From assembly GCA_037893245.1 (NCBI GenBank), contig JBAIAA010000401.1:620001-684000 (forward strand): a stretch of DNA of 64,000 nt, in the 5' to 3' direction. The DNA comes from Crossaster papposus (taxonomy: Eukaryota > Echinodermata > Asteroidea > Velatida > Solasteridae). The notes below the pieces were generated by a model that was not told the DNA's origin, searched no databases, and saw nothing but the letters and a program-made list of their open reading frames with translations. Of the stretch, positions 43,984-55,073 are shown piece by piece (position 1 is the first letter of the stretch; every line of letters starts with the position of its first letter). The position numbers were made by a program, and so were the translations under genes.

Positions 43984-46552
43984 ACCGGCAGCCCGCGGAC
44001 ATTTGGTTAGATGAACTAGGTACCAATATCTGACTATGGGAGTGTGTAGGGGGTCACCTGAAATGAATGGAAATGAGAGTCTGCCGGGTACCACCAGCTG
44101 CATGCACCCCTGGGGGACCCCCAAAGTGGTCAAAAACTGGGTACTAAATAGTTGAGCGAGGTACCACTAAAAAATGATGCCAAATGAACAAGTTGAGTAC
44201 AAAATGGGTTACGACAGACGAAAAGACCGCTGCACTACGCGTACCAGACACCCCAAACCCGGACCCTCTACGTCATTTTCTGTGGCTATTTTTAGAAAAA
44301 AGGGGGCAAAAAGTAAAAACCGCTATATATTCACGCAAAAATTCACACCAGTTACTGTTTTTTAGTCCCTAACGGTGAGTTGAATCTGAGAAAATATTAA
44401 CAATGTTTTCAAATGATAATTAATTATGTTGTATGTATATAATATCACTTTAAAATTAACAAGCCACGCCCCTTTTAGGTATTACGCATTTTCCAGCGAC
44501 TATCAGTGCATGTGTTTGGGTGCAAACCAGTTTGAACTTGTAGACCGATGCCTTGCAAACATTTAACATCATTTTAACGATAAATTAGTTGTGGGCGTGG
44601 TTTTTAAATTAACAAACCACGCCGTTTTAGGGGTTTCCCAGATTCTAAACAATACGCATTTTTCACTGCGATTGTTGTATGTGTTTTGGGTGCAAATCAG
44701 TTTGAACTTGTAGACCAATGCCTTGCAAACATTTGACATAATTTTAACGATAAATTAGTTGTGGGCGTGGTTTTTAAATTAACAAACCACGCCATTTCAG
44801 GGGTTTCCCTGATTCTAAACAATACGCATTTTTCAAAGCGATTATTGTTGCATGTGTTTTGGGTGTAAACCAGTGGACCAATGCCTTGCAAACCATTTTT
44901 GGAAATATTGTACACCATTCTTCTGAGAAATTAGTTGTGGGCGTGGCTTTTAAATTAGCAAACTGTGCCTATTTAGGTACATTTCCCTGATTTTAAGCAA
45001 TATGCGCATTTTGGAAATGGGCGTAAATCTGCTTCTACAGTAAAACACCTTTGATATAACAAGGTCCTTTCGGACTTTACAATTACCTCGTTATAACATT
45101 AACAGGTACTCTAACCTTGTATTATCAGTACTAAAATTCTCATTGAGTAAAAGCCATTATCTTCAATTAATAAATACCTAGGAGAGTTTATAGCTTCTGA
45201 TTGGTCGAGACTCAATCACGTGGAGGGCATTATCACGCAGTAATTGACCGGGCTTTCAAAAATTGAAGCAAATTCTCTGTTTTTTCCTAAATAAAAAGGT
45301 ATTTACCAAAGGGAATAACAGGGCGATGACCCGGTCATTACTGCGTTATAATTGACCGGGTTGGGCGATGACCAATCGATAATAGACCTCGCCTTCGGCT
45401 CGGTTCGGCTCGGTCTATTACTGATTGGTCATCGCCCAACCCGGTCAGTTATCACGCAGTAATGACTGGGTCATCGCCCTGTTATTCCCTAATTTACCAC
45501 CAATTGCCTTGCTTTCGCATTAAAAGTATGATGTCGGCATAAATATTAAGAAAGGCGTATGGGTCAGAGGATTCCGCTTACTGAGACTTTTGATATGAAT
45601 CATGCAACATTTTAACTGAATGGAATGGACTGTTTTCAGTCCCTCCCTATTCTTCTGGGGTTTTCCTTCGACCTCTAAAACTGTACCTTCTTCTGATTGT
45701 TTTCTCTCAACAGGTTTCTTCAGGCTTGCGAGCTACAGTGCCTGGAGCGCTTTTGACTATTGAGGGATCTTTGGTTTCAAAACCCAGAAATAATTAATAA
45801 CAGTAATAATATTCTATACTTCTTCATATACAAACACGTGTGCGTTTGTATTACAGTGCGCGTGCTTTCATAGTCAAGGTTAATAGAAAATGTAGGATTT
45901 TTAAAAAGCCACACCCACAACTAACTTCTTATTAAAATGGTGACAAATGTTTGCAAAGCATTGGTCTACAAGTTCAAACTAGTTTGAATCCACAACACCT
46001 ACAACAATAATCGCTGAAAATGCGTACTACTTAGAATCAGGGAAACCCCTAAAAGGGGCGTGGCTTGTTAATTTTAAAGTGATATTATATACATAAAACA
46101 TAATTAATTATCATTTGAAAACATTGTTAATATTTTCTCAGATTCAACTCACCGTTAGGGACTAAAAAACAGTAACTGGTGTTAATTTGTGCGTGAATAT
46201 ATAGCGGTTTTCACTTTGTGCCCCCTTTTTTCTAAAAATAGCCACATAAAATGACGTATAGGGTCCGGGTTTGGGGTGTCTGGTACGCTTAGTGCAGCGG
46301 TCTTTTCGTCTGTCGTAACCCATTTTGTACTCTATGAACTCAACTTGTTCATTTGGCATCATTTTTTAGTGGTACCTCGCTCAACTATTTAGTACCCAGT
46401 TTTTGACCACTTTGGGGGTCCCCCAGGGGTGCATGCAGCTGGTGGTACCCGGCAGACTCTCATTTCCATTCATTTCAGGTGACCCCCTACACACTCCCAT
46501 AGTCAGATATTGGTACCTAGTTCATCTAACCAAATGTCCGCGGGCTGCCGGT
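43984..46552. mobile_element. 2.57-kb foldback element with about 480-bp TIRs
   Basis: It starts ACCGGCAGCCCGCGGACATT and ends with the reverse complement. Homology between the arms continues for about 480 bp (43,984-44,465 and 46,065-46,552). The interior has tandem copies of a 120-180-bp unit with GTGGGCGTGG and AACAAACCACGCC (44,465-45,000) and a nested hairpin (45,310-45,490). There is no transposase. The undisturbed target is visible in the right giant arm, where GGACAG continues into AACGTCGTGG. Confidence 0.88.
45310..45490. repeat. 181-bp palindrome nested in the foldback element
   Basis: AGGGAATAACAGGGCGATGA at the left matches TCATCGCCCTGTTATTCCCT at the right. The arms pair through GACCGGGTTGGGCGATGACC. 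The loop region is CGCCTTCGGCTCGGTTCGG. CACGCAGTAATTGACCGGG also occurs alone at about 45,235-45,253. Confidence 0.9.
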
Positions 46553-46886
46553 CTACGTCGTGGTTCAACTGCCAAAACGTCGTGCGCTTTTACCTGGCTC
46601 AAGGTAGCCGCGTATTCGGCCGGATCTCTCCGCGCGGATTCAGTCCGCATTCACCAAAAGCCGACAAATATTTAATACATGCTGCAAAATGTGATGCATT
46701 TTCTAAAAAGGTTTATGTCAATTTATTTAAAGAATTTTTCAAAATAAACCGTAAATATAACAATACCTTTTTAAACCCTTTCAAATCATACAGCATTAGC
46801 CACACTTGTTTAACCTTTCCTATAATTTTGATGACAAATTACAGTTAAATTAGCTGCCTTATGAAAGTAATCCTACTTCGAGTTAT

Positions 46887-47667
46887 TTTTATAGATTTAG
46901 AAATGAGAATGCAACATTTAAAACAAAATATACTTCACATGTTATCAAAAACTCATACTTTTATTTCATAGTCTACAAGATAATGTTACTGGACAAACTT
47001 AATGTCGGTATAGGCTTCAGCCGAACACTAATTAGTGCCTAATTAGCCCGTTAAATAAATCCCCTTTTCAATGCAGCATTGTAACGCGTTTTTCGGCTGC
47101 GAGTATAAACAAAGTGTACTGTTATTCAAACCTCATATTTGTATTTCATGATCTACGAGATCATGCTTCTGGGCACACTTAATTTTGGTATAGGGCCTAG
47201 GCTTCAGCCGAACAGTAATTAGTGCACTCGCACTCGGTTGGGCTTATGATTCGCAATGTTCTCGGTGAATCAGTTTCGTCAATCAACAATTTCAACAATT
47301 AATTTCACCACGCCAGATTTTATGAGAACGATAACTGTTACTTTATTTAATAACACAACAGCCCTTTAACTAAGTTCTGCATCATTAGATGGATCCTAGT
47401 AGTTTGTCAGCTTAGATCGTTAAGTAAAAGACGGTTTCAGACCGTGTCCATAATTTGTTTTATTTCCACCTAATATCGCCCCATAATTCTTTGCGATATA
47501 TAGCACACTTGGGTCAAATGTAAGTTTCTAAGGTCGCATGCAAATAAGCAGATATTATCAAAACTACATAAAATGTAAACAGAGACCAAAGGTTATCAAA
47601 ATTAGCATATAAAAGAATCTTGGACACTCCGTACTGCCACTCGTGCTTGAAAGAACACTTGCCAGAT
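46887..47667. other. Interior of the giant inverted repeat, no gene seen
   Basis: AT-rich. A direct pair of about 100 bp is visible: the TACTTTTATTTCATAGTCTAC ... AATTAGTGCC block at 46,955-47,040 is echoed at 47,135-47,225 (TTGTATTTCATGATCTACG ... AATTAGTGC). Confidence 0.55.
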
Positions 47668-48395
47668 CTAGGGTGACGCGGGAGCGTCACGCCCAACGGG
47701 TTCGCCCGGCTGGGAGTGGCAGCGCCGCGGCACACTTACTTTGCCAGTGCACCGATTTTGCGTTAATTTTATTCTTCTTTCTTCTTTCTTCTTCAGTCCG
47801 ACTGGAATAACTCGCGATCGCTCCACGGAATCGAAAAGAACCCAATAACGAAAATGATCAGGAGATCAAGGGCATGAGTTCTATTGGGACAGAATATTGA
47901 TTTTCGACTTCTCAGAGGGGGTTGTCATACGAATCTGACCATCTGACAATGACAAAAAAAAATGTGAATGAATTTCCTCAGTTCGACGACAGAGGGGGTT
48001 GTCATACGAATCTGACCATCTGACCATCTGACATGTGAATGAATTTCCTCAGTTCGACGACAGAGGGGGTTGTCATACGAATCTGACCATCTGACATGTG
48101 AGGGTGACGCTCCCGGGTTCGCCCGGCTGGGAGTGGCAGCGCCGCGGCACCCTTACTTTGCCAGTGAACCGATTTTGCGTTAATTTTATTCTTCTTTCTT
48201 TCTTCTTCAGTCCGACTGGAATAACTCGCGATCGCTCCACGGAATCGAAAAGAACCCATATAACGAAAATGATCAGGAGATCAAGGGCATGAGTTCTATT
48301 GGGACAGAATTTTGATTTTCGACTTCTCAGAGGGGGTTGTCATACGAATCTGACCATCTGACATGTGAATTTCCTCAGTTCGACGAAAACGGCAC
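47668..48395. repeat. Direct duplication, about 430-bp period
   Basis: GGGTGACGC ... GTTCGCCCGGCTGGGAGTGG and everything to CAGAGGGGGTTGTCATACG recurs with the second copy starting near 48,100. Inside, a 65-85-bp phrase (AGGGGGTTGTCATACGAATC ... TTTCCTCAGTTCGACGA) is further repeated at 47,917, 47,993, 48,064 and 48,331. Confidence 0.85.
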
Positions 48396-49424
48396 TAAAA
48401 GCATCTGTGAATGAATGCATTCCTAAGTGAAACTCGGTGCAAGAATGTGTGATATTTCTTGCGTTTTTGTGAGTTTCGGGCGTTTTAGCATTTGCTAGTG
48501 TCAGTGCGCATGTACTGCGCAATTGTGCGGCGTTGTTTGCAAGTGTGCGCTGCGCAAATGCCGCCAAAACGCTTGCGCACACAACCACAAATTTCAGCTC
48601 TGGTAATAATTTTCGCTGTCTGAATCGCTTCAAATTATCGGCAATTTCGGTCAATTCTGTGTTTCTGTCTAACTTTCTTGCTTCTGCCGCAATTTTGTTT
48701 CATTTCCTGCTGAAAATTGTCAAACTATTTCGCTTTTTTGCAGCAGTCACAGTGTGCCCTTTGTAGTGAAGCACAACGGCAACTTGACGCTGGACAATAT
48801 CATCACAATCGCAGACGTTCGCCGATGACAACGACGACGCCGACTCGCAGGAGGGGGGGGGGGGGAGGTTAAAAAAAGTAACAAAACACCCGAAATAACG
48901 AAGCTAAAACGTATTTTGGCTTCAAAAGTGACCAATTTAGACAATTAAGACAGAAACAACGAAGTAGCATTGACTAGTGCTATCTCCTCACAGGGTAGGA
49001 GCTAATGGGTATACGGAGAACAATGTAATAATGGTGTACAGTACTATATAGTATATACATACTAGTAGCCCGTAGGTCTGTGGCAAGACGCAACACCGTA
49101 GGTCTGACGGCAATGTAGGCTGATTGGTTTATTTAGAGTCGGGTAGGTTAGTAGATGGGCTCGACTAACTGTAACGGGTGGTTCTGTTCTGTGTGGGAAC
49201 AACGTGTACCGAGGTGTCAACTTGCATCTATACTCAACAACCGTTTGCTGTTTGTTCGCACATCGGCAAACTTACATTGTGTTTTTTTGCAGGTTTCCTT
49301 CGCTCGGAATCTACGCATCGATTTCCGGGCACAACAAGCGATAGACGATTGCTTGTAAGAGGTAAGAGAAAAAAACGTAAAAAACCCTTCAAAACAAAAA
49401 CAAAACACAAAACTAAAAAAAATA
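48396..49424. other. No recognised gene; upstream of the GC-rich frame
   Basis: Contains a G run (about 48,852-48,866) and a doubled phrase, CCCGTAGGTCTG / CACCGTAGGTCTGACGG, near 49,070-49,110. An acceptor-like TTTTTTTGCAG lies at 49,284-49,294. The 120 nt before 49,425 are A-rich. Confidence 0.4.
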
Positions 49425-49967
49425 ATGGCGCGCAGTGCGGCCGACAAGCGACGGCCGCCCAAGGCGTCGCCGCGTCGCCGACTGCGTCGCAAACCCTACG
49501 GGGCGCGGGAGAGTGAGCTGCCACTCGTCGACAGCAGCCAGTCGCAGTACACTAGCGACGCGTACGAGATACAAGCGCACATGCCCAAGTCGCCCTGCGG
49601 CGACAACACCGGGCCGCAGGCGGCGCATCGCGCGCGGGCGCACTCGTGCTCGCGCGATAGGGCGCATAAGATCAATCGGCGTCGGCGCAGTCACTCCGCG
49701 CAGCCACGCGACGACACGCGTCCGGCCCAGCACGTGCAGCTGCTCTACACGCAGTTCATGCACATATGGCTGGACGCGCGTCGCGACCGCATGGCGCGCA
49801 TTCCGCGTCGAAAGCGACGCCCCAAGTTCCATGCGCCGGCACCGCTCACCATCACCAAGCGAGAGAGTGAGCTGACACTCTGCAACAACAGCCCGCCGCA
49901 GTACAAGGGCACCTCACTGCCGCACAAACAGAAGTGTGCCGGCAAGTGCAGCCAGCTGCCCTCCGAG
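49425..49967 (+). CDS. Unrecognised Arg-rich protein, 5' part (interrupted)
   Basis: An open frame from the ATG at 49,425 through 181 codons to the insertion point. It is GC-rich (about 60% against about 40% around it) and very basic, with Arg clusters (SPRRRLRRKP, NRRRRSHS, RIPRRKRRPKF). Two degenerate internal repeats are visible: RESELPLVDSSQSQY and RESELTLCNNSPPQY. I recognise no family. The frame ends only because a transposon inserted at 49,968 supplies the stop. It continues in the same frame after the insertion (50,777-51,097). It could be a captured host gene or a gene of the giant element. The GC and codon contrast suggest different ancestry from the flanks. Confidence 0.5.
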
Positions 49968-50768
49968 TAGACTTGATCCAAGTCGGGATTATGTGGTAAC
50001 ATTGCTCATGGTCATCCACACTGTGCGCCTCGCGTCACGTCCACGCTTATCAGTAGCGCGCCCTCATGCGCCACCCATGCTCATGTGTGGTTCAGAAATC
50101 CCGACTTGACGGATCTGCCACACGTTTTTACACAACCTATGGGCTCATCTACCGAAAACGGTAGCGGCCAATCAAATTGCAGAATTGTATAAATTAGCAT
50201 ATATCTGTAATAATATGAACTTTGACCCAGTTGTGTGACGGACATACGTGGACATTGTGATGTACAATGTACATACACATGTGCATAGTGTACATTATGT
50301 GTAAATGTACAAACGGTTTAATAGTCTTGCTATCGTGTACATTGTCCGGCCGTTAAGTTTGCACTATACCATACTCTAACTAAATAAACGAAGTATGGAC
50401 GCAGTTATTTAATTTGAAAAAGGCATCTAGTGACAGTACTGCCTACCATTCCTCCATAGTCCGTTAGCGGTCTAGCCAGTCCGTACCGATTGGCGGACTT
50501 ATTTGGCATGCATCGATAACCATGTGATGCGTATGCAAATAATTTATGAATAACTACATATCACCGCGGGGGGTTTGATTGGCCGATCCGTCAAGTCGGA
50601 TTTACTGCACTGACATGATGACATCGCGTTGATGCCGATAGCGGAACGACAACCAGATGACGGCGCCTTTTTTCTAAGGCCAACAAAGCACATAACTATT
50701 CGGCCGGATTGACGAAAGCAAATTGGTAGTCTTAACTCCATGGTAAGTCCGACTTGGGTCAAGTCTAC
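49968..50768. mobile_element. 801-bp TIR transposon with 8-bp target duplication
   Basis: The left end TAGACTTGATCCAAGTC is mirrored at the right end as GACTTGGGTCAAGTCTA(C). CCTCCGAG flanks both sides (49,960-49,967 and 50,769-50,776), an exact 8-bp duplication as made by hAT-type elements. There is no transposase, so it is non-autonomous. It interrupts the Arg-rich frame. Confidence 0.88.
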
Positions 50769-50776
50769 CCTCCGAG

Positions 50777-51097
50777 TACATTTGCGCGCGCCTCTACGCG
50801 GCATACGAAAAAATGCGCCGACTGCGCACGCACAAGCGGCGTATCGCCCGCCTCTTCAAAGAGGATGCGCAGTGGTGGGCGCACACGGGCGTCAAAGCGC
50901 TGCTGCCGGCGAGTACACAAAAAACTCCACATCTGGGCAATCGGCCGGGGGAAGGCGCTCGCTCGACTATAAACAAAACCCCCCGGACGCCAGATGTGGA
51001 GTTAGTCGAGCGATTGGGTGAGGGACTGCACCCGATGATCCCGAGCCAAAAGCGCGCATGCAAACTTCTTACTGTTCAAACACAAGCTACTAAATAA
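50777..51097 (+). CDS. Unrecognised Arg-rich protein, 3' part
   Basis: Continues the frame of 49,425-49,967 after removal of the 801-bp insertion and one copy of its target duplication. It stops at TAA (51,095-51,097). About 106 codons remain, with a basic segment (KMRRLRTHKRRIARLF) that loosely echoes RMARIPRRKRRPKF of the first part. The GC content stays high up to about 51,050. Retention of an open frame on both sides suggests that the insertion is recent or that the interrupted state is not long-standing. Function is unknown. Confidence 0.5.
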   Translation, partial: YICARLYAAYEKMRRLRTHKRRIARLFKEDAQWWAHTGVKALLPASTQKTPHLGNRPGEGARSTINKTPRTPDVELVERLGEGLHPMIPSQKRACKLLTVQTQATK

Positions 51098-51964
51098 AAG
51101 GAAGTGGACAAGTCAAAGGTAAAATGCTCTGAGAGCATAATAAAAGGGCCAACGGGTTTCCAGTTAAAGTAAAATGCTGTGCGAGCATTCCAGCTAAAGT
51201 AAAATGCTGTCTCAGCACTGCACTCGCGTCAAAAAGGAAGTGGACAAGAGAATGCCAACGAGTTTTACCTCTTACCCCCCCAACAAGTGCAGACCGAGCG
51301 AAAGGTCAGCAGGTGTGGGCCACTAGTTCGGTGTGGGCGGGTCGAAACCGTTGCCCTCCCACCGAGCAGTAGATGTTAACTGGTTAGCACCGTACCGTAA
51401 TCACTGCATTTATTTGCATACACTAATGCTGGTGGGTCATCGTAAGATAGCCATTACGGCTTGGATGGAGTTCAATTTTGGTTTTGCGTTGCTATAAAGA
51501 GTACTATCACCAATGTTCGATATACGCTGCGCGCTCTCCTGCACTGACGACACTGTCTGAGAGGTCCTAGGTGCCGCTATGCACGCTCTTCTACTCTGGC
51601 GCATACTAGCTACGCCCATAATTCTACACTACACCCTCCAGCTAGCCCAAGACACTTGACAGCCTTCGCTCCGCTTTGCATGCACATCTGCGCCGGCGTA
51701 CTTTCAGCATCTGTCAGTTACACCTAATGCATGAGCGCCTGTGCCTGCATAGGGTTGCACTTCCTACACTGCAACAGGTCATCACGTCGGTTGACAATGA
51801 CAATTCTATTTAGCACCGCCTTCTTCTTCTCCGCCTTTAGACCGTACCACCGTACGTAGCTGTGCCTTGCGCGCATTTGTCTCACAAACGCTCGCAAATA
51901 CACAGCGAACGCACGCTTTCTCTCATTCATCCGACACGTGTGCCGATGTCACCTTGCTTCATTA

Positions 51965-52039
51965 GTAAACTATTTGCATCGCCGCAATCGACCAGTGCTC
52001 AAGATTCTACATTGTCTTAGGTATGGGGGTAAGAGATTT
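51965..52039 (-). repeat. Split direct repeat B2 (3' terminus)
   Basis: The 75 bp match 52,245-52,319 (B1) with one or two changes. At the outer edge GTAAAC is followed by TATTTGCATCGCCG, the half-site seen at the inner palindrome. Confidence 0.9.
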
Positions 52040-52186
52040 GAAAGTAGAATCCCGAGCCCTGTACAGCGACGTGGGAGGGAGGGCGGGAGAACATATTATA
52101 TTCTAGGCCAAACTGAAATGAACATACTTACATTTCATGGAGCTAAAGCGCGTATCCCGACTACTGTCCTGCTCATCCCCGGACCG

Positions 52187-52319
52187 GCCAACATCGCGAC
52201 TGATATAAAATCATTCGCCCATGACGAAGGCGGCGATGCAAATAGTAAACTATTTGCATCGCCGCCATCGACCAGTGCTCAAGATTCTACATTGTCTTAG
52301 GTATGGGGGTAAGAGATTT
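52187..52319 (-). repeat. A2-B1 junction with palindromic candidate recombination site
   Basis: A2 (52,187-52,244) matches A1 (62,257-62,314); B1 (52,245-52,319) matches B2. At the junction two 16-bp perfect inverted half-sites, GGCGGCGATGCAAATA (52,229-52,244) and TATTTGCATCGCCGCC (52,251-52,266), flank the 6-bp spacer GTAAAC. This is the architecture of a tyrosine recombinase core site (two inverted arms and a short crossover region). Confidence 0.85.
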
Positions 52320-52780
52320 TCTTTCCGAGCCCCCGATACTTACGATAAACTCAACTTAAACGCACCTTTCCCCATATCTCACCCACCCCTCACTCATTTA
52401 AAACTTAGAGTTTGCTGCAGACAAATACGTCGAGCACTGCCTAAACAAAGCTGCTGGTAATCTAATGAATCAAACCGTCGTACCTCCTTTTCATAGCTAT
52501 CTATTGTATAGGGCCTGCAATTTCGCGTCACTCTTTGTGTAAAACGTTTGGTTGACAATTAACTTGCAGCGGAGCTCTCGACTGGAGCATGCATATGCGT
52601 TACAAATTACATGGTCTAGTATAAATCAAATGGTCAGTGACCCCATTTAGGGCGTGGGTCATATACGGGTTTACATGTGGTTGCCAGGCCATTCCTGCAC
52701 CCTAAATCCTAAAGCCCGTGCGCCCACGCGCCTAAAGAACAGCTAATAAATGGATGCGTCCATAGAACTATTCCACACTA

Positions 52781-54033
52781 TTAATTTATTCCCGGAAACG
52801 CCTTCTCGGCCCTAAAATTTGAGTTCAGGACACGGTAGGAACTGCCTGCCAGATCAGCGGTAGGACGGTCTTTGTCTTTCCCCTCTACCGCGTCCCGGAG
52901 CATTTGAACTGTGCCCTGCATCCTCGAAACCTTCTCGACCTCGGTGTAGTGCTTAAAGGTCTTCTGCGTCGCCCATTTACGATGATCCATGACCCGCTGC
53001 TCGGTTGCGCCAAGGATCCGAAGAGTAGCTGCCACCCCGGTCCTATTGCCGTGTGCTCGGAGACTTTGTTCGCCTACGTCCTTGGAAGCTGCGAAGTAGT
53101 TTTTTAGACGGCTGTTTGGGTTGCCTCCGATGAAGGGCTTATTGACTAAAGACTTCCGGTCCGGAAAGGCGGGCCTGAAAAGGTACCCGTCTGAAAGATC
53201 GACACCCGATGCCGTTGCTAAATCCACCATTTCCTCGACTGCCCTCGCATGGTCCATCTCCCCTTCATCCAACTTTGGAATTATTATGAGCGAGGAGCTG
53301 CTCTCCCGGATAGTCTTGCCAATCGTGTGATTGAACAGAAGCTCCCTGCCATCGACTTTAGTGACTTCACAAGTTTTTCCAAGACCGAGGTCAGCCGCTC
53401 TGTCGCCAGCCCACCATAGGCAAAGAAAAAAGGCCAGATCACGGAGCAGGATATAACGGTAGACAAAGCAAGAGCTTACGCTGCTCAGATCAGCTAGCCG
53501 CTTCCTTATCTAATTGGCCAACCACCTTATTTTGTCCGAAAATATAGGGACGGCCTGGTGCGGTGTAACATGCGCTTCTGCCTGCTCTACTCTGATAGCC
53601 TTTACGTATTTACGAACTCGAAAAGAGATGCAGGGATTGCCCAGGATGTGCCCTGCCGCCAAGGCTGAGTCCAACCTACAGAATTGAAGTACGCTCTAAG
53701 CTGTGCTACGTAGGAGTCAACCGTTCCAACCGCAAGACACCGCTGACATCCACAATCGAAGAACCCGTGCTTTCCGAAATTCTTGCAACCAAGTATATGA
53801 ACTCTGTCAATCAGAAAAGCCACTATGTTGTTCGGTGCTGCCGTATCCAAATCTAGACCTTCAGTACAATAAACGGAGCAGTGATTTTCTTTTAGGAAAA
53901 CATCCAAACTTCTAGCCAGACTCTTCTTCTGTTTGCTGTATGATGAACCGTCCAGGCGCCCATCCAACTCACGCAACCTCGTCGCCATGTGAATAAGCTT
54001 CAAAAGAAAGCAAATTTGAGAACTGGTTATCAA
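52781..54033 (-). pseudogene. Ngaro tyrosine recombinase, one frameshift and one amber stop
   Basis: The N-terminal DNA-binding part (53,602-54,033) begins near ATRLRELDGRLDGSSYSKQK and includes LDLDTAAPNNIVAFLIDR and GTVDSYVAQLRAYFNSVG. The catalytic part (52,781-53,508) has the first Arg in LWWAGDRAADLG (about 53,400), the HxxR motif in RAHGNRTGVAATLR (about 53,043-53,053) and the tyrosine in FKHYTEV (about 52,948). All key residues are therefore kept. A one-base frameshift near 53,645 and an in-frame TAG at 53,510-53,512 separate the two parts. In this class the recombinase integrates a circular cDNA without an integrase. Confidence 0.82.
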
Positions 54034-55072
54034 AATAAAATAGCCCCCGCTCCGCGGGCAACAGCTAACCTTTTATCGGAACTGCAACGCCCGATCGACG
54101 GTGCCCTTATCATTTGCAGTTTCCGGTGCAGCTTCAGCATGCCCCAGACTGTCAGGTGAACATCATCCGCCAAGCCTTGCTGCGTGATGTAGTCGTTTGA
54201 CAAAAAATGCCAACCCGCTGCTTGGCACCTCCGCCTTAATTCGACAGTAACAACAGCTACCGACCGGTGGACAGAACTCAACCTGGTTTGACAAACTGAC
54301 GACATAACAAACCGGCACTCTGGGAATTGGTTCCTTAACCACTTGGAGGCTGTCCCAAATACCCTCAATAGACCAGACACCCCAGGCGCGCAAATATCCA
54401 GTCTGCTGAAGTCACTTGTGCCTCCGTGTAACACTGCAACACTTGGGACCTGAGATCTGCAAGCTGATGCTAAATTTCGGCACAAAATGTCCATCTTTGC
54501 GCCCCCTGCCACCTTCATACTAACCTGCAAAGATGACGGCCAACTAAAACCGTTTAGCCCCTTAAACATGGAGTCCGCAAAAATTAGGACTGACTGTCGC
54601 TCTGGAAGTTTCACTTCCCTGATCATGGTGCCGCCGCCAGGGAAGATACACTTGAATGCCCACAACTCAAGGGGAATGCCATTGGCGGCTCTCTCGTAGC
54701 CTCGTCTCGAAGGGTACACCAGGGCCCCAACTTGCCCTCGTTTGGCCAAACAGACAGACTGTACCGCGAAGGACTTCAATTTAGGCCACCAAGACCTCGG
54801 ATGAGAATGCTTTGGAACCACCATAGCCACTGTAACATTTCCCCATTCGCAGAAAAACCTGATGAGAGCAGGATTCAAAACAAACGGGGGAAAACATACA
54901 GCTGTTCTCCTCGCGGGCACTCTTGTGCAAATACATTAACGCCAGCCGAACCTAGGACTGGGTATCGAGAAAAGAACCTGAGTGGATTCCCATCATATCC
55001 TTTTGGCAAGTTGGAAGGCAAGGCCATAAGATCAAATGTAAAACCCGCTGGTCCATCCAGCAAGCTCTTTCT
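54030..55072 (-). CDS. Conserved linker plus SGNH-hydrolase-like domain
   Basis: The frame 54,030-54,920 and the piece before it. The first part (FDLMALPSN, RYPVLGSAGVNVFAQ, YVFPPFVLNPALIRFF, HPRSWWPKL) is the linker that follows RNase H in Ngaro/DIRS elements. The second part looks like an SGNH/GDSL esterase: block I as VLIFADSMFKG, block III as VAVLHGGTSDFS, block V as DDVHLTVWGMLKL with the Asp-x-x-His pair. Its role in the element's cycle is unknown. A frame change near 54,905-54,920 joins the two parts. The SGNH segment itself is open. Confidence 0.7.
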
Positions 55073-55073
55073 G

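Larger units (their letters stand above)
43745..46886. repeat. Left arm of a giant inverted repeat (split by a nested element)
   Basis: The left-arm parts 43,745-43,983 and 46,553-46,886 together match the reverse complement of 63,173-64,000. Shared phrases include GAGATGTGGAAGATTTTATT, AAAAGTCGCATATTTTTAT, CTTTTACCTGGCTCAAGG and GCATTCACCAAAAGCCG. The right arm has no insertion where the left arm holds the 43,984-46,552 element, so it works as an empty-site control. Spacing between arms is about 16 kb. Confidence 0.85.

Noticed and set aside
48340-48654. 104-codon minus-strand frame at 48.3-48.7 kb
   Set aside because: It overlaps the duplicated block, shows no recognisable domain and has no consistent splice or start context.
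49425-51097. Arg-rich frame as a viral core or protamine-like protein
   Set aside because: Only composition supports it. No alignable motif was recognised, so it is left as unknown.
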